From positions 186,001 to 250,000 of the forward strand of contig WGLV01000022.1 of assembly GCA_016125385.1 (NCBI GenBank): 64,000 bases of DNA, in the 5' to 3' direction. The translations under genes and the position numbers were made by a program. The notes beneath the pieces are model-generated. The model saw only the letters and a list, made by a program, of their open reading frames with translations, was not told the origin of the DNA and searched no databases. Origin of the DNA: a bacterium. Lineage in GTDB: Bacteria; Hinthialibacterota; Hinthialibacteria; Hinthialibacterales; Hinthialibacteraceae. Of this stretch, positions 54,390 to 62,067 are shown piece by piece; position 1 is the first letter of the stretch; every line of letters begins with the position of its first letter.

Positions 54390-55555
54390 GGCGTGGCGAG
54401 GGGCAGGGCGGCCTCCGCCGCATCGCCGGCGGCGGGTTGCGCGGTTTCATCAGCGGACGCGGGCGTTGGCTCGCCGGCTTTGGGGCCTTCACGGAGCCGC
54501 TCAAGCAATTCGTACACCTTAGGTTGTTGTCCATCGAGGTTGAGCGAGAGCGTCAGGTATTTATGTGCGCGCAAAAACTGGCCTTTGCGGGCGTATAACG
54601 TCGCCAGCAGGTTATAGAGTTCAGGGCCGCGCATAGCGTCTTCATTACGGGCGAGGGCCTCTTCCGCGCTCTGCGCCTGAGCGAGGGCTTCATCTTCACG
54701 CTGGGCGGCGAACAGCATGCGCGCGTAATAGACGCGATGCCACGGCGTTGAATTGGGACAAACCAGAGCGCGAGTAAAGGCGCTCTCCGATTCGCCGTAA
54801 TGCAACAGCGCCAGTTGAGCGCGTCCGATCAGCGTCCAGAGCTGCGCGTCGCGGCGTTCTTCGGGTTTTAGCGTATTCGCCAGGTCGAGCGCTTTCTGGG
54901 GATCGCCCAGTTCGAGATAGCATTCCGCGATCTGACGGACGGCTTCGTCCGACCGGGCCGTGGACGCCTCGGCTTCAGCCAGATAGGCTTTGCCCTGATC
55001 CGCGTCGCCCTGCATGATTTTTACGTAGGCGAGAGTCGCTTTGACCAAGGGGCTGGCGTCACCCAGCGCGATGGTGTTGCGCAGGGCGCCCTCGGCCTGT
55101 TGAAGCTGGTTGTCACGCAGGTGAAGCACGGCGGTCAGGTATTGGGTTCGGGGCTGGTTGCGATCATCGGGCGCCATACGGTTAAGATAATCGAGCGCCT
55201 GACGGGCGCCGCCCTGGTTGAGGCTGATCTCGGCCAGCAACTGGAGCAGGTCATGATCGTTCGGCTCGTAATTGAGGGCTTTGGCGGCGTTGCGTTGCGC
55301 TTCTTCGTAATCGCCTTTGAGATTGAGGAGAAGGGCGAAATTGTATAAAAGCCCCGCATTTCGCGGATTTTCGCTTAACGCCTGAGAGACGGTTTCCAGA
55401 GCCTGATCGATTCGCCCCTGTTCAACCATCGCCGTGACGTCAACGGCTTGGACCGCGGGTTCATTCTGCTGGCAGGCGCCGAGCAGCATGGCCGCCGCGG
55501 CGATGAGTATTAGGGTTTTAGAGTAGCGCCACTGGGCGGGGATACGAAAACTCAT
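54386..55555 (-). CDS. TPR-repeat lipoprotein
   Basis: The 389-residue protein has a lipoprotein signal peptide (SKTLILIAAAAMLLGAC, Cys at about residue 28), then at least eight TPR-like helical hairpins (DYEEAQRNAAKALNYEPND and similar), and an Ala/Pro/Glu-rich tail. It is probably anchored in the envelope as a scaffold. The ATG at 55555 is chosen because GGAAG precedes it and the lipobox follows; an upstream frame from 55825 has no signal. It is co-transcribed with hpt by a four-base overlap. Confidence 0.88.
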   Translation of the reverse strand: MSFRIPAQWRYSKTLILIAAAAMLLGACQQNEPAVQAVDVTAMVEQGRIDQALETVSQALSENPRNAGLLYNFALLLNLKGDYEEAQRNAAKALNYEPNDHDLLQLLAEISLNQGGARQALDYLNRMAPDDRNQPRTQYLTAVLHLRDNQLQQAEGALRNTIALGDASPLVKATLAYVKIMQGDADQGKAYLAEAEASTARSDEAVRQIAECYLELGDPQKALDLANTLKPEERRDAQLWTLIGRAQLALLHYGESESAFTRALVCPNSTPWHRVYYARMLFAAQREDEALAQAQSAEEALARNEDAMRGPELYNLLATLYARKGQFLRAHKYLTLSLNLDGQQPKVYELLERLREGPKAGEPTPASADETAQPAAGDAAEAALPLATP

Positions 55556-55810
55556 GGCGATGCGATTGCTTCCTTTCCAGTTCACGGGGCGTGTAATGGC
55601 TATATAGTATAAACGAATCAGCCCGGCGTTCGTCATGTCTTCTGACCATGCCGCGCGGATTATTGTGGTTGTTTTTTCAAGGGAATCCACCGTTGGCGCT
55701 GGTTCCCTGACTGAGAATGTCATCCTATCATCACGTGGATATAGAACATAGGCGCGGCCTCCGCTGAGCAAGCGGAGGGGCGAACGCCTGAATGAGAAAA
55801 AGGAAAGCGA

Positions 55811-56569
55811 ATGTTTCTGATTCAATCCAAACTGCTTTCATCCGTTCCCAACCTGAGCCATGGGTTCATCGGCCCCGATGACGCGTCGAGCATGGCGGAT
55901 AATCTCAGCTTCAACGCCGGGCGGGAAGAAGACGTACGAGAGGCGCGGCGGCGCGCCGCCGGTCTGTTGGGCGTGGAGGCGGAAAAACTGACTTTCGTCT
56001 ATCAGGAACACGGCGACCTGATTCATCCCGTTTCAAGCGAACAGGCGGGCGCCGGCGCATTGGCGGCCAACGCGCAGTTGTGCAAAGGCGACGGTATGAT
56101 GACCGCACAGCCTGGCGCGGCGCTTGCCATTCTGACGGCGGACTGTATTCCCGTCATGCTGGCGGCGGAAGACGGGAGCGCGATCGCGATCGCCCATGCG
56201 GGGTGGCGCGGGACGCTCAAGGCCATCGCCAAAAAGACGGCGGATCGTATGAACGAGGAGTTCGGCATCGACCCCGCGAAATTGAAAGCGTGGATCGGGC
56301 CGGGAATCTCATTCGATTATTTTGAAGTGGGCGAAGACACCTGGGCGTATTTCATCGACGGATGGTGTCAATATCACGATTGCTTCGACGCGAAAAATCG
56401 CTGCATCGATCTGCATGGCCTGAATTATTATCAGCTGATCGAAGCGGGTCTACTGGAAGACAATATCGAAATTTCGGAGGACTGCACCGTCGGAGACGAG
56501 CGGTTTTATTCATACCGGCGTCAGGGCGAAGGGTATGGCCGCAACATGGCGGCGATCGCGATCCGCTAG
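55811..56569 (+). CDS. pgeF: Peptidoglycan editing factor PgeF (YfiH family)
   Basis: The 252-residue protein has the YfiH/DUF152 metal site: His67 in QEHG, Cys112 in LTADCIPV and His129 in IAHAGWRGT. The segments AWIGPGISFDYFEVG and DERFYSYRRQGEGYGRNMA are also conserved. In E. coli this protein prevents misincorporation of Ser into peptidoglycan; older names call it a multicopper polyphenol oxidase. A small gene follows 11 bases downstream. Confidence 0.93.
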   Translation: MFLIQSKLLSSVPNLSHGFIGPDDASSMADNLSFNAGREEDVREARRRAAGLLGVEAEKLTFVYQEHGDLIHPVSSEQAGAGALAANAQLCKGDGMMTAQPGAALAILTADCIPVMLAAEDGSAIAIAHAGWRGTLKAIAKKTADRMNEEFGIDPAKLKAWIGPGISFDYFEVGEDTWAYFIDGWCQYHDCFDAKNRCIDLHGLNYYQLIEAGLLEDNIEISEDCTVGDERFYSYRRQGEGYGRNMAAIAIR

Positions 56570-56580
56570 AGGGGCGCGCG

Positions 56581-56871
56581 ATGAGCGAAGTGTTGCTCAA
56601 CGGCGTGGTGGAGGAAGAGGTCGACAAGTATCTCCACGTCTGTTTTTTTACCGACCGTGATGGGCTCGATCTGACAAACGAGGATCACTACGTTTTCATA
56701 CCGAAACAGGTCTGCCGGGTGATCGATTACCGTACGCTGGGCGTGCAGGACTGGTACGTTCGCAAGAAGAAACTCGGGGCTTTCGTTCGAGGGAATCAGG
56801 CCCCGAGCGGCCCGGGGGCGATTCAGAACCAGTCATTCTCCCGTGCGGACTGGGAATCAAAACGCCGATAA
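56581..56871 (+). CDS. Small hypothetical protein downstream of pgeF
   Basis: I do not recognise this 96-residue protein. It looks soluble and mixed alpha/beta (VDKYLHVCFFTDRDGLDL, then HYVFIPKQVCRVIDY), with a basic stretch (YVRKKKLG) and a disordered tail. The start at 56581 has GAGGGG seven bases upstream and lies 11 bases after pgeF, so it is very likely in the same transcript. A role linked to PgeF is possible but unsupported. Confidence 0.65.
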   Translation: MSEVLLNGVVEEEVDKYLHVCFFTDRDGLDLTNEDHYVFIPKQVCRVIDYRTLGVQDWYVRKKKLGAFVRGNQAPSGPGAIQNQSFSRADWESKRR

Positions 56872-56938
56872 ATGTTTTGCATCAACATCTCGCCTGATTC
56901 ATCATGGGGTTAACCCGATCGATTCAGGAGCGAGAGCG

Positions 56939-57406
56939 ATGTCCCCTTCCGTTCAACCGATTCCAGATGGATTTCATGGCGTAACGCCCTATCTATGCGT
57001 GAATGGCGCATCGTCGGCGATCGATTTTTACCAACGGGCTTTCGGCGCGGTGGAAACCATGCGGATCGGCGCGCCCGGCGGGAAAGTGGGCCATGCGGAA
57101 TTGCGCATCGGCGAAGCGCCGATCTTTCTGGCGGATGAGTTCCCCGAGATGGACGTGCTCAGCCCGTCGACCATCGGCGGCTCGCCGGTAACGATTTTTC
57201 TTTACGTGGAGGATGTGGACGCGCTGGTATCAAAGGCGGAATCGGCGGGAGCGGAGATCGTCACGCCGCCAGAGACGAAGTTTTACGGAGACCGGGGAGC
57301 GAAATTACGCGATCCTTTCGGCCATGTCTGGTACTTCGCGACTCATGTTGAAGACGTATCTCCAGAAGAAATCGAGCGGCGGTCGAAAGCGATGCAGGGC
57401 GGATAA
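56939..57406 (+). CDS. VOC-superfamily (PhnB-like) protein
   Basis: The 155-residue protein has two glyoxalase-type beta-alpha-beta-beta-beta units: GVTPYLCVNGASSAIDFYQR with GKVGHAELRIGEAPIFLADE, and PVTIFLYVEDVDALVSKAES with DRGAKLRDPFGHVWYFATH. This matches PhnB-like VOC proteins, which bind a metal or small molecule; the reaction is unknown. AGGAG lies eight bases before the ATG. A terminator follows. Confidence 0.9.
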   Translation: MSPSVQPIPDGFHGVTPYLCVNGASSAIDFYQRAFGAVETMRIGAPGGKVGHAELRIGEAPIFLADEFPEMDVLSPSTIGGSPVTIFLYVEDVDALVSKAESAGAEIVTPPETKFYGDRGAKLRDPFGHVWYFATHVEDVSPEEIERRSKAMQGG

Positions 57407-57438
57407 GAACGCATGGTTATGTGATGAACATTCAACGG

Positions 57439-57467
57439 GGCAGGTTGAATTTCAGCCTGCCTGTTTT
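57439..57467 (+). terminator. Terminator shared by convergent genes
   Basis: The stem GGCAGG and CCTGCC is extended inward by TTGAA/TTCAG pairing, and TGTTTTT follows. The hairpin overlaps the stop codon of the minus-strand glycosyltransferase gene (57452). Confidence 0.75.
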
Positions 57468-59110
57468 TCATGCAAGCGCGAAACGGCGCGGTCGACCAGA
57501 TCGTTCCGTATCCAGAAATTAATCCGGATGTCATACCAGAACCACTCGTCGTCGGGAATCGACGCGCCGGGCGCGTCATGCAACGGCGTGTAGTTCTGTT
57601 TGATGTATTCACCCGAGCCGGGTGCTTTCGTTTCGATCCACTCCGGCGGGGCTTCACCGCGCATGCGCGTCAGATCCACCAGGATCAGCGCGGGGCGCCG
57701 CGTATGAAGATCGGCGAGAAAACGCGCGTATTCAGCTTCTCCAACCACGTCAGCCAGTTTTTCTTTCCAGAGCGGAGAGTAGTGATAGTAACGCGATCCC
57801 GCGTAGCGACTGGCGAGGAAATAGACCGAGTTGGGCGACTGGCCAACCAGCAGAATTCGCTCATCCGGTTCGGTGACGAAGGCCGCCGCGTCCGCGACGC
57901 TTCTCTGAAAAGCGCGGGTTCCATGCGGATTGGCATCGTCATGGAGAATCGACATGTAATCGCTGACGTATTGCCGGACGCCGAGAGCGCTCAAACTGAG
58001 GAAGGCCATCGCGGTCAGGATGGTGAGCGCGATGGCTAGCAGGGCGTGGGGCCGAGTGAGGCCGCGATTTCGCGCGGAGTTGATCGCATCGACGAAACCC
58101 TGCGCCGAGAAACAGAACAACAGGTGGATCGATACGGCGGCCTGAACGTAGTAATGGCTGTAGTATTCGCCGCTGAGCGACGCGGCCAGCAGATCGCCGG
58201 AGAACGCCGCCAGCAGGGGAAGCAGCATTCGCCAGCGCCTGTCTTGCGCGAAAGGCAACGACGCCACGGCGAAGAGTGGCGCCAACAGGTAGGGACCGGT
58301 TGATTCGATGATCTCGCGCTGCGCCTGGATGACGCCGCTCCACGTGTTGTGCGGCCGGGCGCCGACGTAGACGAAGTTGGCGAGATAGCTGGCTTTAAAA
58401 TACTGCGTCCATGCGCCGTTCAGAGCGAAATAGAGTGAAACGAACAACTCGGGAATCAGCATTCCGAATGACAACGCCAGCGCGTGAGAGAGACAGGACC
58501 GGATGGATCGCTCGCCACTGAGGGCGTCGAGCAAAATGAGCGAATAGAGAAACAGGGACGAAAGCGCGAACGTCTGACGGAACTGGATGGCCGCGCCAAA
58601 AGCGAGACCGGCCCACAACGACGTTCGCCATCCACGCGTTCGATTCAGGCTCAGGCCGTACGCAAGAGCGAGGAAGGGCAGCGCGCTTTCTTCGGTCAGG
58701 CCGCCGGTGCGGATAGTGGCGTAAGCGCTGGTGTATAGCACGAACCAGGGCAACAGAGCGAGCGAAATCGCGCGGCCCGCGAATTTCCGGCTTACCCGGT
58801 ACAGCCAGACGGCGCCCAGCGCCAGCCAGAGAACGGAGGCGAGTTTGACGGCGAACAGGTTGAACGGCGTCAGGCGGCAGGGAAGCGACAGGAAGAAAAA
58901 GAGACCGGGCGGCTTGTGGTCGTAAAAATCGCGATAGGGAAGCTCGCCCGCCGCCCAGGCCTGACCGGTATACAAAAAGAGGCCGTCGTCATGAACCAGC
59001 GCGGCGAAAAACGTGAAGGAACGCAGGGCTGCGTAGGCGCCGGCCAGCGCCAGCCACAGTCCGATCCATTTCATCCAATCGCGCCGTTCAACGCCGGTGT
59101 GTTCGTTCAT
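57452..59110 (-). CDS. GT-C glycosyltransferase (ArnT/PMT-like, GT39-type)
   Basis: The 552-residue protein has about eleven transmembrane helices. The first periplasmic loop carries the acidic VHDDGLFLYTGQAWAAG and YRDFYDHKPPG, the signature of ArnT/PMT-like enzymes that move sugars from polyprenyl phosphate. A C-terminal periplasmic domain (about 400-552) contains LLVGQSPNSVYFLAS. The target (lipid, glycan or protein) cannot be inferred. It overlaps the UDP-glucose dehydrogenase gene by four bases, linking it to sugar-nucleotide supply. Confidence 0.88.
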   Translation of the reverse strand: MNEHTGVERRDWMKWIGLWLALAGAYAALRSFTFFAALVHDDGLFLYTGQAWAAGELPYRDFYDHKPPGLFFFLSLPCRLTPFNLFAVKLASVLWLALGAVWLYRVSRKFAGRAISLALLPWFVLYTSAYATIRTGGLTEESALPFLALAYGLSLNRTRGWRTSLWAGLAFGAAIQFRQTFALSSLFLYSLILLDALSGERSIRSCLSHALALSFGMLIPELFVSLYFALNGAWTQYFKASYLANFVYVGARPHNTWSGVIQAQREIIESTGPYLLAPLFAVASLPFAQDRRWRMLLPLLAAFSGDLLAASLSGEYYSHYYVQAAVSIHLLFCFSAQGFVDAINSARNRGLTRPHALLAIALTILTAMAFLSLSALGVRQYVSDYMSILHDDANPHGTRAFQRSVADAAAFVTEPDERILLVGQSPNSVYFLASRYAGSRYYHYSPLWKEKLADVVGEAEYARFLADLHTRRPALILVDLTRMRGEAPPEWIETKAPGSGEYIKQNYTPLHDAPGASIPDDEWFWYDIRINFWIRNDLVDRAVSRLHEKQAG

Positions 59111-60423
59111 GGCCTTCCGATTCCGTAATATTCAAATCCCATCGAGCGCATTTTTTTCGGGTCGTACAGGTTGCGGCCGTCAAACAGGACGAGACCGCGC
59201 ATGGCGGAGCGAATCGCATCCCAGTTGGGGCGGCGGAATTCGTCCCACTCGGTCACCAACGCCAACGCATCCGCGCCGTTCAGGCAATCGTACATCTTGT
59301 TGGCGTATTGAATCGAGTCTCCGAAGCGTTCGCGGGCGTTGGGCATGGCGACGGGGTCGTACACGGCGACGGCGGCGCCGGCTTCAAGCAGGGCTTCGAT
59401 CAATACAACGGCGGGCGCCTCGCGCATGTCGTCGGTTTTGGGTTTGAACGCCAGCCCCCAGACGGCGATGGTCTTGTCCGCTAGGCCGTCCTGAAAACGA
59501 GTTTTCATTTTTTCGATCAAGACCCGCTTCTGCGCGGCGTTTACGTCTTCCACCGCACGGATGACGGGAGTGGGGCAACCCGCCGCTTCACCCATCGCGA
59601 TCAGCGCCTTGACGTCTTTGGGAAAGCAACTGCCGCCGTACCCCGCGCCGGGGAAGAGAAACGGGTATCCGATTCGCGAGTCGGAGCCGACGGCGTGACG
59701 GATGAGATCGACGTCGGCGCCATAGTGTTCGCTGAGGCGCGCCATCTCGTTCATGAATGAGATGCGCGTCGCCAGCATGGCATTGGAGACGTATTTGGTC
59801 ATCTCGGCGGACGCGTTGTCCATAATGAAAATGGGTTTGCCGGTGCGGAGAAAAGGCGAATAAAGTTCTTTCATGATCTCGCCTGTACGGACGTTATCGA
59901 CGCCGATGACCACGCGGTCCGGTTTCATGAAATCGTCGATAGCGGCGCCTTCTTTGAGGAACTCAGGGTTCGAGACGACATCGAACTCGATCTCGGCGCC
60001 GCGTTGTTTGAGTTCATCGGCCACGGCGCCGCGCACTCTGGCGGCCGAACCGACCGGGACGGTCGATTTGATGACGATGATTTTGAACCGTTCCATAGCG
60101 CGTCCCACGCCGCGCGCCGCGTCGAGCACATAGCGCAGGTCGGCGGAGCCGTCTTCACCGGGCGGCGTACCCACCGCGATGAAGACGAGCAGCGAGGTTT
60201 TGACGGCGCTTTCGAGATCGGTTGTGAAGGTGAGGCGCTCTTCGCGCACGTTGCGTTTGACCAGCTCTTCCAGACCCGGTTCGTAAATGGGAATAACGCC
60301 CTGCTTGAGGCCGTCGATCTTGGCCTGATTCACGTCAACGCAGATTACGTCGTTGCCGGTTTCCGCGAAGCAGGTCCCCGCGACCAGCCCCACGTATCCT
60401 GTTCCTATTACCGCGATTTGCAT
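59107..60423 (-). CDS. ugd: UDP-glucose 6-dehydrogenase
   Basis: The 438-residue enzyme has the N-terminal NAD-binding loop GTGYVGLVAGTCFAE, the motifs FIAVGTPPGEDG and KSTVPVGSAARV, the catalytic Cys266 in GYGGSCFPKDVKAL, and a C-terminal UDP-binding domain (VWGLAFKPKTDDMREAP). It oxidises UDP-glucose to UDP-glucuronate for surface polysaccharide. It lies upstream of and overlaps the GT-C gene (ATGA), suggesting a joint glycan function. Confidence 0.96.
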   Translation of the reverse strand: MQIAVIGTGYVGLVAGTCFAETGNDVICVDVNQAKIDGLKQGVIPIYEPGLEELVKRNVREERLTFTTDLESAVKTSLLVFIAVGTPPGEDGSADLRYVLDAARGVGRAMERFKIIVIKSTVPVGSAARVRGAVADELKQRGAEIEFDVVSNPEFLKEGAAIDDFMKPDRVVIGVDNVRTGEIMKELYSPFLRTGKPIFIMDNASAEMTKYVSNAMLATRISFMNEMARLSEHYGADVDLIRHAVGSDSRIGYPFLFPGAGYGGSCFPKDVKALIAMGEAAGCPTPVIRAVEDVNAAQKRVLIEKMKTRFQDGLADKTIAVWGLAFKPKTDDMREAPAVVLIEALLEAGAAVAVYDPVAMPNARERFGDSIQYANKMYDCLNGADALALVTEWDEFRRPNWDAIRSAMRGLVLFDGRNLYDPKKMRSMGFEYYGIGRP

Positions 60424-60629
60424 GTTGGTTCCTTCCAGTCAGAATGGTTGCGTTCAAATCAGCCGGCAAAGGTTATGACATACCGCCAAAGCGCCGTTCG
60501 AATTCCTCATGGCGAAACTCACTTTTTTTCGTGATTTTCACCGGGCGTGCGGAGGTTCAAAACGAACCGGCGCCGTTGGCGACAGTAACAGGACGGGCGA
60601 CGAGAGCAATGAATAGCATGACTGGTTTT

Positions 60630-61451
60630 TTACTCTGAGGGAGATGCAACGGGACGTTCAGGAGGGAACGCCTTGTTGCGTAGAATCCAGTATCCCCATA
60701 CGCCGAGCGCGGTCATGAGGAGGCCGATCCATTGTGAAGTGGACAGCCCCGCGATAAACCCGCGCGGATCGACGCGGAAATGTTCGATGATCGAGCGTCC
60801 CACGCCATAGGCGATGAGATAAGTCATGGCGAGCTGGCCTTTAAACGTCTGCCGGCCGCGCAGCCAACGCAAAAAGAAAAACAGGCCGAGCAGAAAGAAC
60901 GATTCATACAACTGAGTCGGGTGAACCGGCAAGGACCAGGGCTGGTTCGCCGGGATGAGGCCATTGTTGTATTGATCGATCCAGGAGGGTGAGTTTTCAG
61001 GGAATCGGACCGCCCAAGGCGCGTTACACACCCCTCCCCAGCAGCAGCCGTAGAGAAAACAGCCGACGCGGCCGATGGAATGAGCCAGCGGGAGATACGG
61101 GGCGAACAGGTCGGCAACACCCAATACGCTCTGTTTATGCTTGCGGATATACCAGGCTGAAACCACCACGGCGGCGAGGAATCCACCGAGAAAGACATAA
61201 CCCTCGCGGGAAAAAATCTTCCAGGGATTCTGGCGATATTCGTCGAAGCTCACCACGACGTGCAGCAGCCGCGCGCCCACCATCGCGCTGATGACGATGA
61301 GAGTCAGCAGATTCTGGATGAATTCAGGATCGTAACCCAGACGCTTGCCACGCCGGACCGTGACCCACCAGAAGGTGAGAAACGCGATGGCCACCATCAA
61401 GCCGTAGGTGGTGATGGGGAAGCCGCCTATATCGATCAGGATGGGGTGCAT
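60630..61451 (-). CDS. lgt: Prolipoprotein diacylglyceryl transferase Lgt
   Basis: The 273-residue membrane protein has seven predicted helices and the Lgt signature HSIGRVGCFLYGCCWGG, a Cys-rich variant of the E. coli GRxGNFxNxE form. HPTQLYES and the late GVGRSIIEHFRVD are also conserved. It transfers diacylglycerol to the lipobox Cys of prelipoproteins, several of which are encoded in this window. It overlaps lspA by 16 bases. Confidence 0.95.
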   Translation of the reverse strand: MHPILIDIGGFPITTYGLMVAIAFLTFWWVTVRRGKRLGYDPEFIQNLLTLIVISAMVGARLLHVVVSFDEYRQNPWKIFSREGYVFLGGFLAAVVVSAWYIRKHKQSVLGVADLFAPYLPLAHSIGRVGCFLYGCCWGGVCNAPWAVRFPENSPSWIDQYNNGLIPANQPWSLPVHPTQLYESFFLLGLFFFLRWLRGRQTFKGQLAMTYLIAYGVGRSIIEHFRVDPRGFIAGLSTSQWIGLLMTALGVWGYWILRNKAFPPERPVASPSE

Positions 61452-62032
61452 GGCGGTTTGTTTTCAGTCGCGGCTGGATCGGATTCGAGCGCGGCGCCGG
61501 AGGATTCGGGTTGACTCGCGGGTTCAGGACCGCGCTCGAAGAAGAGCAGTTTGATCACCAGCAGGGCCTGACCGGCGCAGAGTGCGCTGTCAGCCATGTT
61601 AAAGGTGGGCCAATGATAGGTATTGATGTAGACGTCAATAAAATCGACCACATAGCCGTTAAGCATGCGGTCGTAAATGTTGCCAATAGCGCCGCCGATG
61701 AGCAGGCCGAAGATCAGCCGGTACCAGGCGTCCATACCGGCTTCGGCGAATTGTTTGTAGATCAGGTAGAGCAAAAGCGCGAAAGCGAGCGGCGTGATGA
61801 CGTGCAGCCAGCCGCCGTGATTTTGAAACAGGCCGAAGGCGATGCCCGTGTTTTCACCATAGGCGAAGTAGAACACTCCCGGGATGATGGTGATGGCGGG
61901 CTGGTTTTTGAGCGTAACCACCGCCCAGTATTTGGCCGCCTGGTCGATGATAAAAACGCCGTTCGCCAGAGCGAACACCCAGATCAGGTCGCTCCAGGCC
62001 GAGCGGGTTGGAGATGCGGCCGGTTTATTCAT
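61436..62032 (-). CDS. lspA: Lipoprotein signal peptidase LspA
   Basis: The 198-residue protein has four transmembrane helices, the NTGIAFGL motif, and the two catalytic aspartates in IYDRMLNGYVVDFIDV and FNMADSAL. It cleaves lipoprotein signal peptides after Lgt action. It lies 35 bases downstream of ileS and overlaps lgt, the common ileS-lspA arrangement extended by lgt. The C-terminal tail is polar and variable. Confidence 0.96.
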   Translation of the reverse strand: MNKPAASPTRSAWSDLIWVFALANGVFIIDQAAKYWAVVTLKNQPAITIIPGVFYFAYGENTGIAFGLFQNHGGWLHVITPLAFALLLYLIYKQFAEAGMDAWYRLIFGLLIGGAIGNIYDRMLNGYVVDFIDVYINTYHWPTFNMADSALCAGQALLVIKLLFFERGPEPASQPESSGAALESDPAATENKPPCTPS

Positions 62033-62067
62033 TCCAAATCACTCTGTCGTTCGTCTATCGCCGCCGG